This document shows, one piece after another, positions 13,483 to 21,296 of a stretch of 40,307 nucleotides of DNA. Within the stretch, counting starts at the first letter, position 1. Every line of letters starts with the position of its first letter. The DNA comes from JANNMJ01 sp031397815 (GTDB taxonomy: Bacteria > Bacteroidota > Bacteroidia > Cytophagales > Hymenobacteraceae). The stretch lies in contig JANNMJ010000161.1 of assembly GCA_031397815.1 (NCBI GenBank), positions 1 to 40,307 of the forward strand. Reading direction: 5' to 3'. The notes below the pieces were generated by a model. That model had not been told where the DNA came from. It saw only the letters and a program-made list of their open reading frames with translations, and did not search any database. Position numbers and translations under genes: made by a program.

Positions 13483-16428
13483 ATGCGTAAACTCTTCCTT
13501 CTCGACGCGCTGGCGCTGATTTACCGCGCCCACTTCGCGATGAGTAAAAACCCGCGAATCAACTCCAAAGGCCTGAATACCGGGGCGATTATGGGGTTCA
13601 CCAACACGCTGCTCGAAGTGTTGCAGAAGGAGCAGCCGACGCACATCGGCGTGGCGTTCGATTCGGCGAAAAAGACGTTCCGGCACGAACAGTTCGAGGC
13701 GTATAAGGCGAACCGGCAGGCGATGCCCGAGGATCTGGCCGCCGCCATTCCGTACGCGAAACGCGTGGTGGCGGGCTTCGGGATTCCGGTGCTCCTCGTC
13801 GATGGCTTTGAGGCCGATGATATCATCGGGACGCTGGCGCGACGGGCGGAAGAGCACGGTTTCGAGCAGGTGTTTATGATGACGCCCGACAAGGATTACT
13901 GTCAGCTAGTGACCGAGAAGGTCAAGGTTTGGCGTCCGGCGTTTATGGGCAACGGCCCGGAAGTGCTTGACATTGCGAAAGTTCTGGCGAAATTCGAGAT
14001 CGAGCGCGTCGATCAGGTAATCGACATTCTGGGTTTGCAGGGCGATGCGGTCGATAATATCCCCGGCATTCCCGGAATCGGCGAGAAGACGGCGCGGACG
14101 CTCGTGAAGCAGTTCGGGACGGTCGAGAATCTGATTGCGAACGTCGATCAGCTCAAGGGGAAGCAGCAGGAGAATGTGCGGAATTTCGCGCAGCAAGGCC
14201 TTCTTTCGAAAGAGCTGGCGACGATTCACACGAACGTGCCGCTGCCGTTCGAGCCGGAATCCCTGCAATACACTGGCCCACAGGAGGCGATTCTGCGGGA
14301 GCTGTTCGAGGAGCTGGAGTTTCGGCAGCTCGCGGCGCGTATTCTGGGCGGGAATGAAGCCGCTGGCGCCCGCGCGGTAGCCAATAAGCTGAAAGCTACT
14401 GTTCCAGCTCCGGCCATCGGCGCGAAGGCCAAAACCGCAAAAGCGGGCCAAATGGACCTATTCGGAGCACCCGCAGCGGCGGCAGAATCCACCGAAACCG
14501 ACGATTCAGAAGCCGCCGATACTACAGCGGTGGCAACGGCCGCGCCGGAATGGTCGGATGACTGGGCGCCCCAAGCGGGGACGGCGGCCACAGTCAAGAA
14601 AACGATTCGCGACCTGCCGTACCGCTATCACCTCATCGAGACGCCCGGTGACCGGGCACTGCTGATTCGGGCGTTACGGGCGCAGGAAGAGCTGTCGTTC
14701 GACACCGAAACCACGTCGGTGGATGCCCTCACGGCGACGCTCGTTGGAATGTCGTTTTGCTGGGAGCCGGGCGAGGCGTACTACGTGCCCGTGCCGCCCA
14801 CCGACCGCGCCGCCACGCTCGCCATCGTGGAAGAGTTTCGGGAGATTCTGGAGAATCCGGCGCTCACCATCGTCGGGCAGAACCTGAAATATGACTTGCT
14901 GGTGATGCGGCATCACGGCATCAGCCTGCGCGGCAAGCTCTGGGATACGATGCTCGCGCATTACCTGCTGGAGCCGGAGCAGCGCCACGGGATGGACTTT
15001 CTCGCCGAGATGTTCCTCGATTACATCCCCATCCCGATTACCGACCTGATCGGGCCGAAGGGCAAGGGGCAGAAAACGATGGCCGATCTGGCGCCCGCGC
15101 AGGTTTCCGACTATGCCTGTGAAGACGCCGACGTGACGCTCCAGCTCAAGCGCATTTTCGAGCCGAAGCTGCGCGAAAACGGTCTTCTCGGGCTGCTCCT
15201 CGACTTAGAAGGGCCGCTGGTGCCCGTGTTGGCGGCGATGGAGGAAGAGGGAATCCGGGTCGATGTGGCGGCTTTGCAGGATTACAGCGTTCAGCTCGGG
15301 CAGGAAATCAAGGAGCTGGAAGGGCAGATTTACGCGATGGCAGGGCAGGAATTCAACATCGGCTCGCCGAAGCAGATTGGGGAGATTCTGTTCGATAAGC
15401 TGAAAATCGGCGGCGAATCGACCAAAAAAACCCGTACCGGGCAGCACGCTACCGGTGAGGAGATTCTGAGCGTTTTGGCGGCCGACGGGCACGAAATCGC
15501 GCAGCTGCTGCTCGATCATCGGCAGCTCACGAAGCTCAAGAGCACGTATGTCGATGCCCTGCCGCTCCTGATTCGGCCCGCCGATGGGCGCGTTCACACC
15601 ACGTTCAACCAGGCCGTAGCGGCTACGGGGCGCCTGAGCAGCACCAATCCGAACCTGCAAAACATCCCCATCCGCACAGATAAGGGGCGCGAGATCCGCC
15701 GCGCTTTCGTCCCGCGCGACGCCGACCACCTGCTCCTCGCGGCCGACTACTCGCAGATTGAGCTGCGGCTGATGGCCGATTTTTCCGCCGATGAAACGAT
15801 GCGCGCGTCGTTCGCGCAGAAGCTCGATATCCACACGGCGACGGCGTCGAAAATCTTCCACATCCCGCTTACCGAGGTGACGTCGGAGCAGCGGCGGCGG
15901 GCCAAAACGGCCAACTTCGGCATTATCTACGGCATCTCGGCCTTCGGACTGGCGCAGCGCCTGAAGATTGCGCGCAAGGACGCCGCCGCCCTCATCACGG
16001 CCTATTTCGAGGAGTTCCCCGCCGTGAAAGGGTTTATGGACGACGCCATCAACAAGGCCCGCGAGTTCGAGTACGTGACCACCCTGCTTGGCCGCCGCCG
16101 CTACCTGCGCGATATCAACTCGCGCAATCAGACCGTCCGCGGGTTCGCGGAGCGCAACGCCATCAACGCCCCGCTCCAAGGCACCGCCGCCGACATCATC
16201 AAGCGCGCGATGATTGATATCCACGCCTGGCTCGCGGCCCACCCGGAGCTACGCACGCGGATGATCTTGCAGGTCCACGACGAGCTGGTGTTCGATGTAC
16301 CGAAGACGGAAGTGGCCGTGGTGGCCGAAAAAATCGCGGAGCTGATGATCAACGCCCTGCCACTCCCCGGCGGCACGCCGATGGAAGTGGAAATCGGAAT
16401 GGGCGATAATTGGCTGAAGGCGCACTAA
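13483..16428 (+). CDS. polA: DNA polymerase I
   Basis: A 981-residue three-domain DNA polymerase I for Okazaki-fragment processing and repair. The 5'-3' flap exonuclease covers about 1-290, with DGFEADDIIGTLAR, TPDKDYCQL and the helix-hairpin-helix IPGIPGIGEKTA. A linker rich in Ala (about 300-385) follows. The 3'-5' exonuclease is intact in its first motif, FDTETT (Asp407, Glu409). The polymerase domain has STNPNLQNIPIRT, DYSQIELR (Asp755), RRAKTANFGIIYG and QVHDEL (Asp933). Start is the ATG at 13483 (MRKLFLLDALALIYRAHFA), not the upstream codon at 13444. Confidence 0.98.
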   Translation: MRKLFLLDALALIYRAHFAMSKNPRINSKGLNTGAIMGFTNTLLEVLQKEQPTHIGVAFDSAKKTFRHEQFEAYKANRQAMPEDLAAAIPYAKRVVAGFGIPVLLVDGFEADDIIGTLARRAEEHGFEQVFMMTPDKDYCQLVTEKVKVWRPAFMGNGPEVLDIAKVLAKFEIERVDQVIDILGLQGDAVDNIPGIPGIGEKTARTLVKQFGTVENLIANVDQLKGKQQENVRNFAQQGLLSKELATIHTNVPLPFEPESLQYTGPQEAILRELFEELEFRQLAARILGGNEAAGARAVANKLKATVPAPAIGAKAKTAKAGQMDLFGAPAAAAESTETDDSEAADTTAVATAAPEWSDDWAPQAGTAATVKKTIRDLPYRYHLIETPGDRALLIRALRAQEELSFDTETTSVDALTATLVGMSFCWEPGEAYYVPVPPTDRAATLAIVEEFREILENPALTIVGQNLKYDLLVMRHHGISLRGKLWDTMLAHYLLEPEQRHGMDFLAEMFLDYIPIPITDLIGPKGKGQKTMADLAPAQVSDYACEDADVTLQLKRIFEPKLRENGLLGLLLDLEGPLVPVLAAMEEEGIRVDVAALQDYSVQLGQEIKELEGQIYAMAGQEFNIGSPKQIGEILFDKLKIGGESTKKTRTGQHATGEEILSVLAADGHEIAQLLLDHRQLTKLKSTYVDALPLLIRPADGRVHTTFNQAVAATGRLSSTNPNLQNIPIRTDKGREIRRAFVPRDADHLLLAADYSQIELRLMADFSADETMRASFAQKLDIHTATASKIFHIPLTEVTSEQRRRAKTANFGIIYGISAFGLAQRLKIARKDAAALITAYFEEFPAVKGFMDDAINKAREFEYVTTLLGRRRYLRDINSRNQTVRGFAERNAINAPLQGTAADIIKRAMIDIHAWLAAHPELRTRMILQVHDELVFDVPKTEVAVVAEKIAELMINALPLPGGTPMEVEIGMGDNWLKAH

Positions 16429-16449
16429 GCGAACGTCATGAAAACAGAG

Positions 16450-16485
16450 CGCCCGGTCTCGGAGATTTCCGGGACTGGGCGTTTT
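16450..16485. terminator. Intrinsic terminator between polA and lipocalin-like gene
   Basis: A 14-bp stem CGCCCGGTCTCGGA (16450-16463) / TCCGGGACTGGGCG (16468-16481) with two G-T wobbles, followed by TTTT on the plus strand and by CTGTTTT on the minus strand. It separates two convergent genes. Confidence 0.8.
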
Positions 16486-16502
16486 GCTTGTTGTAGCCTT
16501 TA

Positions 16503-17036
16503 TTACCGCGCCGTGAGCGTCACCGTCTCGGTCAGGGCCGAGCCATTGACGGTTTTCTCGGAATTGAAGAGCACGAGCTGGGTGGCCGTCAGCTCCTGAA
16601 TGGTGTATTGGCGGCGGACCAGATCGGGGTCGTTCCGAAGAATCAGGGCGGTGCCGTCGTCGGTCAGGCGCCAATAACCCTGCGCAACGGTATCGGCCTG
16701 TGGCGTTACGCAGGCCTGTTGCGATGGATGCCACACCAGCAGCGTATCGATCAGAAACTGCCGGTAATTGTTGCGGCGACACGCTTCGGTTTCGGCGTAG
16801 AGATCATACGCTTGGCCGTTATACGTGGTCGTGCGCGCCGTTATGCGCCAACGCGTAAGCGCGGTATCGGCGGGCGTGGCGCGCCCGGTGAGCAGCGCCT
16901 GCTGATCGAGGAGCGGCGCCGAGTATTCCTTGGTACAGGCGGCGGTGCCGAGGAGTGCGCCAGTCAGCACGAGCAGCGCGGCGCCCGCGGGCAGCACCCG
17001 GTTCAGCAAAGGCTTACGTGCGACGAGTGGATTCAC
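16503..17036 (-). CDS. Lipocalin-like domain lipoprotein
   Basis: A 177-residue exported protein. A basic N-terminus and a hydrophobic stretch end in GTAACTKE, so Cys34 is probably lipidated (the lipobox is atypical). The body matches the Bacteroidota lipocalin-like beta-barrel domain: W-R-I-T followed by ARTTTYNGQAYDLYAETEACRR, a Cys pair (in TEACRR and QQACVT), GYWRLTDDGTALIL and YTIQELTATQLVL. Ligand unknown. The start is a GTG at 17036; an alternative GTG at 16997 would shorten the n-region. It stands alone between two terminators. Confidence 0.75.
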   Translation of the reverse strand: MNPLVARKPLLNRVLPAGAALLVLTGALLGTAACTKEYSAPLLDQQALLTGRATPADTALTRWRITARTTTYNGQAYDLYAETEACRRNNYRQFLIDTLLVWHPSQQACVTPQADTVAQGYWRLTDDGTALILRNDPDLVRRQYTIQELTATQLVLFNSEKTVNGSALTETVTLTAR

Positions 17037-17137
17037 GGCAGCAAGAGCGGTGAGATTGGCGCGCGACGCGAACGTGCGGCGGCGCGGTTCCCGCCGTCAA
17101 AGTTCGGCGCGGGCGGGCGTTCGGCCAAGCTTACGCA

Positions 17138-17183
17138 AAACGGCGGTCCGGCACCGCCCGAAGGTTGTGCCGAACCGCCGTTT
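17138..17183 (-). terminator. Intrinsic terminator after SGNH lipoprotein gene
   Basis: A 17-bp stem AAACGGCGGTCCGGCAC (17138-17154) / GTGCCGAACCGCCGTTT (17167-17183) with one wobble. On the minus strand it is followed by TTTTGCG. It lies 22 bp past the SGNH gene stop. Confidence 0.85.
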
Positions 17184-17204
17184 AAGACGGGTAGTGAACG
17201 CCGG

Positions 17205-18701
17205 TTACGGCACCTTCACGCCACGGTAACGCGCCGCGTCAAGCTGCGGGAGCGTGGAGCCGTATTTCACGTTGATGATACGCAGCATCTCATTGGCAAT
17301 CACGGCGTAACCGCGCGGCGTAGGGTGCACGCCGTCGAGCGAGAAGAGGTTGCCGGTGATGTAGCTGGTGGTGTTGTTGGTGGCGCTTGTCACGGTGCCT
17401 TCGCGGGAGACACGGTCGAAGAAAGTGTAGGCGTCGAAGACGGCCAGATTCTTCGATTCGGCCTTTTTGCGCATCACCAGGTTGAAGTACGCGGTGCGCG
17501 CTTGCACGCTCTGCTGCTCTTCGTCATCGAGGATGAGCGTGCTCGGCCACGGGTTTTGCAGCGAGAGGCCGAACCGCTGCGTGGTATCGAGCTGGAGAGT
17601 GGTCGTGAAGTCGTTGAAGGAAATCGCGAAGCCGCTACTGCGCAGCCCTGATTCGATCTGGTTGTAGAAATCGAGCCAGTACTTCCCGCGCCGCTCCCCG
17701 ATCAGCGGCACGTAACCGCCCGCCGTGAGCGTGAAAAGCTGCCGACCGCCGGTGGCGGTTTTGATATCCGAAGCCAGAATCGTTTTGCGCAGCGTAGGCG
17801 GCGAAACGACCGGAATCACCCCAAACGCGCCCGTCGTGATAATCAGCTCGGTGGCGTTGATGGAGGCCATTTTGGCCTTCACATTCGGCCCAACGGCGTT
17901 GAAGAACGGAATGGCGGTCACGTTCGGAATCAAGCCGACGACGCCCTTCGCGCCGCGCACCGTCAGCGAGTCAATCAGCTTGTAGGCCCGGCGCCGAAAC
18001 ACGGCGGTATCGGTCAGGCCGTAGGTGTCGGGGTCGAGGGCGGCCGTGGCGCCGCCGGAAGTGGAATACCCTAGGACGTCGTTGTTGCCGAGCCAGCACG
18101 TGAAGAACGTCGGGCGTGAGGCGGCCACGCGCGCCAAGTACGTCTGATTCGTCAAGCCATCGGGCTGGAGGCGCTCAAAAAGTGAGTTGTAGGCGCCCGA
18201 AGTGCTATTTGGATTCCCGAGGGTCGTGGTTTCGATCTGCGACATCCGCAGCCCCGGCACGCCGAGGTTGTTGATGGGCGTGGTGAACTTGGTATAAAGC
18301 GCCCCACGGCTGGGGGAATTGCCCCGAATCGCGAGGCTGTTAGTGACGCTTCCCAGAATCGGCGAGCCGAGGGCGTCGAAGCCGTCCAAGCGGAGGTAGC
18401 CGGTGCCGTTGGCTTGCGCTTCGGTGAAGAGCGGCTGCACGAATTCGCCGCCCCCGGCGAGGGCGAATTGCTGCGCCAGCATGCTCGGGTAGGAGTTGAG
18501 CTGACCCTCGCGGTATAGGCCGTTGTCTTCGTAACCGGCCGTGAGCGAGTTACCGACGGAGATGTAGCGGCTGAAGTCGGCGGAGCCGGAAGTGGCTTTG
18601 GGCGCTTCGTCGGAGCTCGGCTCGCAGGCGGTGAACGTGGTGGCTAGCCCCAGCAAAGCCAGTTGGAAAGCGGGGCGGCGGAGGAGAGAAAACGTCGTCA
18701 T
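17205..18701 (-). CDS. SGNH/GDSL-hydrolase-like lipoprotein
   Basis: A 498-residue lipoprotein. The start at 18701 (MTTFSLLRRP) gives a signal sequence ending in TTFTAC, with Cys26 the probable lipid anchor. SGNH hydrolase blocks are in order: SVGNSLTAGY (catalytic Ser52), a Gly-containing middle block, WLGNNDVLG (Asn), and DGVHPTPRGYAV near the C-terminus (Asp and His). It would be an envelope esterase or lipase. It lies 53 bp downstream of a FadL-family porin gene on the same strand. The pair suggests lipid ester hydrolysis at the outer membrane coupled to fatty-acid uptake, although no substrate is shown by sequence. Confidence 0.85.
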   Translation of the reverse strand: MTTFSLLRRPAFQLALLGLATTFTACEPSSDEAPKATSGSADFSRYISVGNSLTAGYEDNGLYREGQLNSYPSMLAQQFALAGGGEFVQPLFTEAQANGTGYLRLDGFDALGSPILGSVTNSLAIRGNSPSRGALYTKFTTPINNLGVPGLRMSQIETTTLGNPNSTSGAYNSLFERLQPDGLTNQTYLARVAASRPTFFTCWLGNNDVLGYSTSGGATAALDPDTYGLTDTAVFRRRAYKLIDSLTVRGAKGVVGLIPNVTAIPFFNAVGPNVKAKMASINATELIITTGAFGVIPVVSPPTLRKTILASDIKTATGGRQLFTLTAGGYVPLIGERRGKYWLDFYNQIESGLRSSGFAISFNDFTTTLQLDTTQRFGLSLQNPWPSTLILDDEEQQSVQARTAYFNLVMRKKAESKNLAVFDAYTFFDRVSREGTVTSATNNTTSYITGNLFSLDGVHPTPRGYAVIANEMLRIINVKYGSTLPQLDAARYRGVKVP

Positions 18702-18754
18702 GGGTTCAAAAACAGAGCGTCGATGCGAAATCAATCAATGGAGAAAGCCAGACG

Positions 18755-20041
18755 TTAAAACTTGTAGTTCAAGCCCGCGCCCACGACACTGATATAGGTC
18801 TGGAAAGTGCCCGCCACGCGGTCGACCGCGACGTTATTGGCTTCCAGCTCGGCCTGCGTCTGGGTGCGCTGCTTGAAGGCGAGGAATTCGTAAGCGAGGT
18901 CGATATCGACGTGCTCGCCGATGTGAATCGATGCGCCGGTGGTGCCCGCCAGACGGTTGGCGTCAGGCGTTTCGGGCGTGATGTAGCCGTCGCGGACAGG
19001 CGTTTGGTCGAAATAACCGCCCAGACGGAGCGTCAGGGCATCCATCACGCGGTATTGCCCGCCGAGCCGGAAGGCGAAGCTGTCCTTGTAGTTGCGCACC
19101 GACGTGGAAGTGGTGCTTCCGCCGACATTGCCGTCGAATGCAAAATCGAGCGACTTATACGTGCTCCACTGCGTGAAATTGACATCTGCGCCGACGGTAA
19201 GCTTCTCCGTCGGGGTGAAACCGATGCCGATGCTCGTAGTGGCGGGCAGCGGGAGCGTGGCGTCGAATTTCTTCGCCGTGAAAGCCGCCCGCACCGGCGC
19301 CGCACCGGGGATATTGTTGAGCGTCACGGTGCCGCCCTTCACCTTCATATTCACCTGCGAACGGTAGCTGATCCCTACGGACAGCATCTGCGTCGGCTTG
19401 AGGTAGATACCCGCGTTGAAGCCGGTGCCGGTCGCGGCACTCTCGCTTTCGAGCTTGATGTTGGCGTTGGTTTCCTGCTGGTTCGTGAGCGGAATGTCTT
19501 TCCGCAAATCAACATACCCCAACCCGTACACGAACCCCGCACCGATACCGAGCCACTCGGTCACCTGATACGAGAACGTGGGCTGAATGAACCCCGAAAG
19601 GAGCGCAATTTTCGTGAGCGAATACCGCCCCGTCCAGCCGGAGCCATAATCCAGCGTAGCGCCGAAGGGCGTGTAGATGCCGATACCGGCCGCCCATTTA
19701 CCGGGCTTACCGTCGGTGCCTTTCGGGCCGAAAGCGGCGTAAAGCTGCGCGGGCGTGGCAGTGGTGTGCTTGAACGAGAAGTTTTGACCGGTGGCATCGT
19801 TGCGGTAGGCCGTGCGCGCAATGGCGGCGGCGGCGCCCAGCGTCACCCCCCGCTCGCGGACAAACGCGAGCGCGCCGGGATTGAAAAACATACTCCCTTG
19901 GTCGAGCGCCAAGCCCGTACCGATGTGGCCCATCCCAACGTTTTTCTGGGCCGCCAGATTAACCTGAAAACCGCCGGCAAGGGCCGGTGCCGATGTAGTG
20001 AGCAGCGCCAAAGCTGCCAGTGAGAGTCGCGAATTTCGCAT
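18755..20041 (-). CDS. OmpP1/FadL family outer membrane transporter
   Basis: A 428-residue outer-membrane beta-barrel of the FadL/TodX family, which moves long-chain fatty acids or other hydrophobic compounds. The signal peptide ends at TTSAPALA; the mature protein opens with GGFQVNLAAQKNVGMGHIGTG. This is the FadL hatch motif, followed by SMFFNPGAL, the N-P-A/G region typical of the family. Later strands include FTPTEKLTVGADVNFTQWS. The C-terminus VVGAGLNYKF ends in an aromatic residue as expected for barrel assembly. It is first gene of a unit with the SGNH lipoprotein. Confidence 0.92.
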   Translation of the reverse strand: MRNSRLSLAALALLTTSAPALAGGFQVNLAAQKNVGMGHIGTGLALDQGSMFFNPGALAFVRERGVTLGAAAAIARTAYRNDATGQNFSFKHTTATPAQLYAAFGPKGTDGKPGKWAAGIGIYTPFGATLDYGSGWTGRYSLTKIALLSGFIQPTFSYQVTEWLGIGAGFVYGLGYVDLRKDIPLTNQQETNANIKLESESAATGTGFNAGIYLKPTQMLSVGISYRSQVNMKVKGGTVTLNNIPGAAPVRAAFTAKKFDATLPLPATTSIGIGFTPTEKLTVGADVNFTQWSTYKSLDFAFDGNVGGSTTSTSVRNYKDSFAFRLGGQYRVMDALTLRLGGYFDQTPVRDGYITPETPDANRLAGTTGASIHIGEHVDIDLAYEFLAFKQRTQTQAELEANNVAVDRVAGTFQTYISVVGAGLNYKF

Positions 20042-20071
20042 AAGCGTGAGGAGTGAAAACAGAGGGTCTAC

Positions 20072-20100
20072 CGCGACTTGCCGGGCTTCGGCAGGTCGCG
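20072..20100. repeat. Inverted repeat upstream of fadL-like gene
   Basis: CGCGACTTGCCG (20072-20083) pairs with CGGCAGGTCGCG (20089-20100) with one wobble and a 5-base loop. It lies between the cyanophycinase stop and the FadL start. There is no T-run on the minus strand, so it is not a standard terminator; it may act in the 5' leader. Confidence 0.5.
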
Positions 20101-20196
20101 AAGTAAAAGTAGGCCTTTCCGCGAGGACATACTCGGCTTGCAGCCTATTTTTTGGGTCGATTCTGAAAACGATTGCGCCCTACGGAGAGCGCCGCG

Positions 20197-21003
20197 CTAC
20201 CGCGTGAACCGCTCGTTGGCGGTCAGCAGGTGCATCCGCACATCACGGCCGCTGATCGGGTCGTTGTAGGGAACGGCTTCCAGACCGGGCGCTTTGCTCC
20301 GGCGACCGTCCATAATCGTCACCACTTCATCGCCGATGACGTGCAGCTCCGGCGCCCCGGCGCGCCAGACGGCGCCGGTTTCTTCGGAAACGCCTACGCC
20401 CAGCGTGCGCGGCTCCCGCAGCACGGCGTGCGCCAACCGCCCGAACCTCCCGCGCTCGGCGAAGTGCGTGTCGATGAAGACGCCGGGCACGAGGCCGAGG
20501 CCCGGCTCCGTCCGGACGCGCCCGCTCAGGAGTGCCCGCCAGCCGTGGCCCGCCACAATCATCCGCTCGCCGAGGGCGGTGGCCCCGGCGCTGGTGCCGG
20601 CCACGGTGAGGCCGTCGGTGCGGTAACGGTCGAGCAGGAGCCGATGAAACGCCGTACCGAGGAGCGCCGTGGTGACGCGCTCCTGGTCGCCGCCGGTGAA
20701 TAAAACGAGCTGCGCCGCCGCGAGCCGCCGGAGCATCGAGAGGTTATCGGGCCGCACGCGCGACGAAAACTGCATCACGCTCACCCCGGAAAAACCCCGC
20801 CGATGCAGCGCCGCCACGTAATTACGCCCCGTAACGAGCGGCCGAACCGGCGTGGCCGTCACGATAACTTCCACCCCGCACCGCCCCTCGGGCCGCGTCT
20901 CGCCGTGCGCGGCGAGCCAGTCGAGCATCGGGTTGTCATCGCCGCCGCCCCAAGCGACGAGCGTGCCCGTGGGAGGCGCAACAGGGGAAACGGCGGTCGG
21001 CAT
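20197..21003 (-). CDS. cphB: Cyanophycinase-like serine exopeptidase (S51)
   Basis: A 268-residue peptidase of family S51. Catalytic elements line up with cyanobacterial CphB: TGGDQ (103-107), the nucleophile elbow AGTSAGA (Ser138), DTHFAERGRFGRL (His180) and GVSEETGAV (Glu207 or Glu208). Cyanophycinase cleaves cyanophycin into beta-Asp-Arg dipeptides. No cyanophycin synthetase gene is in this window, so it may act on polymer scavenged from elsewhere or on isoaspartyl peptides. No signal peptide is seen. It is divergent from malQ. Confidence 0.85.
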   Translation of the reverse strand: MPTAVSPVAPPTGTLVAWGGGDDNPMLDWLAAHGETRPEGRCGVEVIVTATPVRPLVTGRNYVAALHRRGFSGVSVMQFSSRVRPDNLSMLRRLAAAQLVLFTGGDQERVTTALLGTAFHRLLLDRYRTDGLTVAGTSAGATALGERMIVAGHGWRALLSGRVRTEPGLGLVPGVFIDTHFAERGRFGRLAHAVLREPRTLGVGVSEETGAVWRAGAPELHVIGDEVVTIMDGRRSKAPGLEAVPYNDPISGRDVRMHLLTANERFTR

Positions 21004-21126
21004 AGCCCGACGAAGGTAGAACGGCGGATGTTTTGCCGCCGAACCGGCACCTCAAACCACGCGGTGGCCGTATGGCGGTAATGCGCCGCGCGCCGGGAAA
21101 CCGGTTGGGGGCGCGGGCTTTTCGGT

Positions 21127-21189
21127 TTCTGTCGATTTCGTCGTTTCTATCGATTTTGTCGATTCTGTCAATCCGGTCAATTCTATCGA
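21127..21189. repeat. 9-bp tandem repeat, 7 units
   Basis: Seven consecutive 9-base units of the form TTCTGTCGA run from 21127 to 21189 without a phase break (TTCTGTCGA, TTTCGTCGT, TTCTATCGA, TTTTGTCGA, TTCTGTCAA, TCCGGTCAA, TTCTATCGA). It lies in the cyanophycinase-malQ divergent region, directly before the hairpin leader of malQ. Confidence 0.8.
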
Positions 21190-21203
21190 GATAGCCGCGA
21201 GCC

Positions 21204-21275
21204 GCGGTTGCTGTCGGATATTTGAGGCCTCAACCGCCCGGTGTCTGCTTATCCGACACTAGCGGCGGTTTTTAT
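21204..21275 (+). promoter_or_regulatory. Possible attenuator leader of malQ
   Basis: Competing base-pairings are present 25-95 bases before the malQ ATG. GCGGTTG (21204-21210) can pair with CAACCGC (21231-21237), and TGTCGGATA (21212-21220) with TATCCGACA (21250-21258). Alternatively AACCGCC (21232-21238) pairs with GGCGGTT (21264-21270), strengthened by GTGTC/GACAC, and is followed by TTTAT like a weak terminator. The first and last pairings exclude each other, as in an attenuator. No known riboswitch family is recognised. Confidence 0.4.
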
Positions 21276-21296
21276 CCCACTTGTTTCAAGCAGCTT

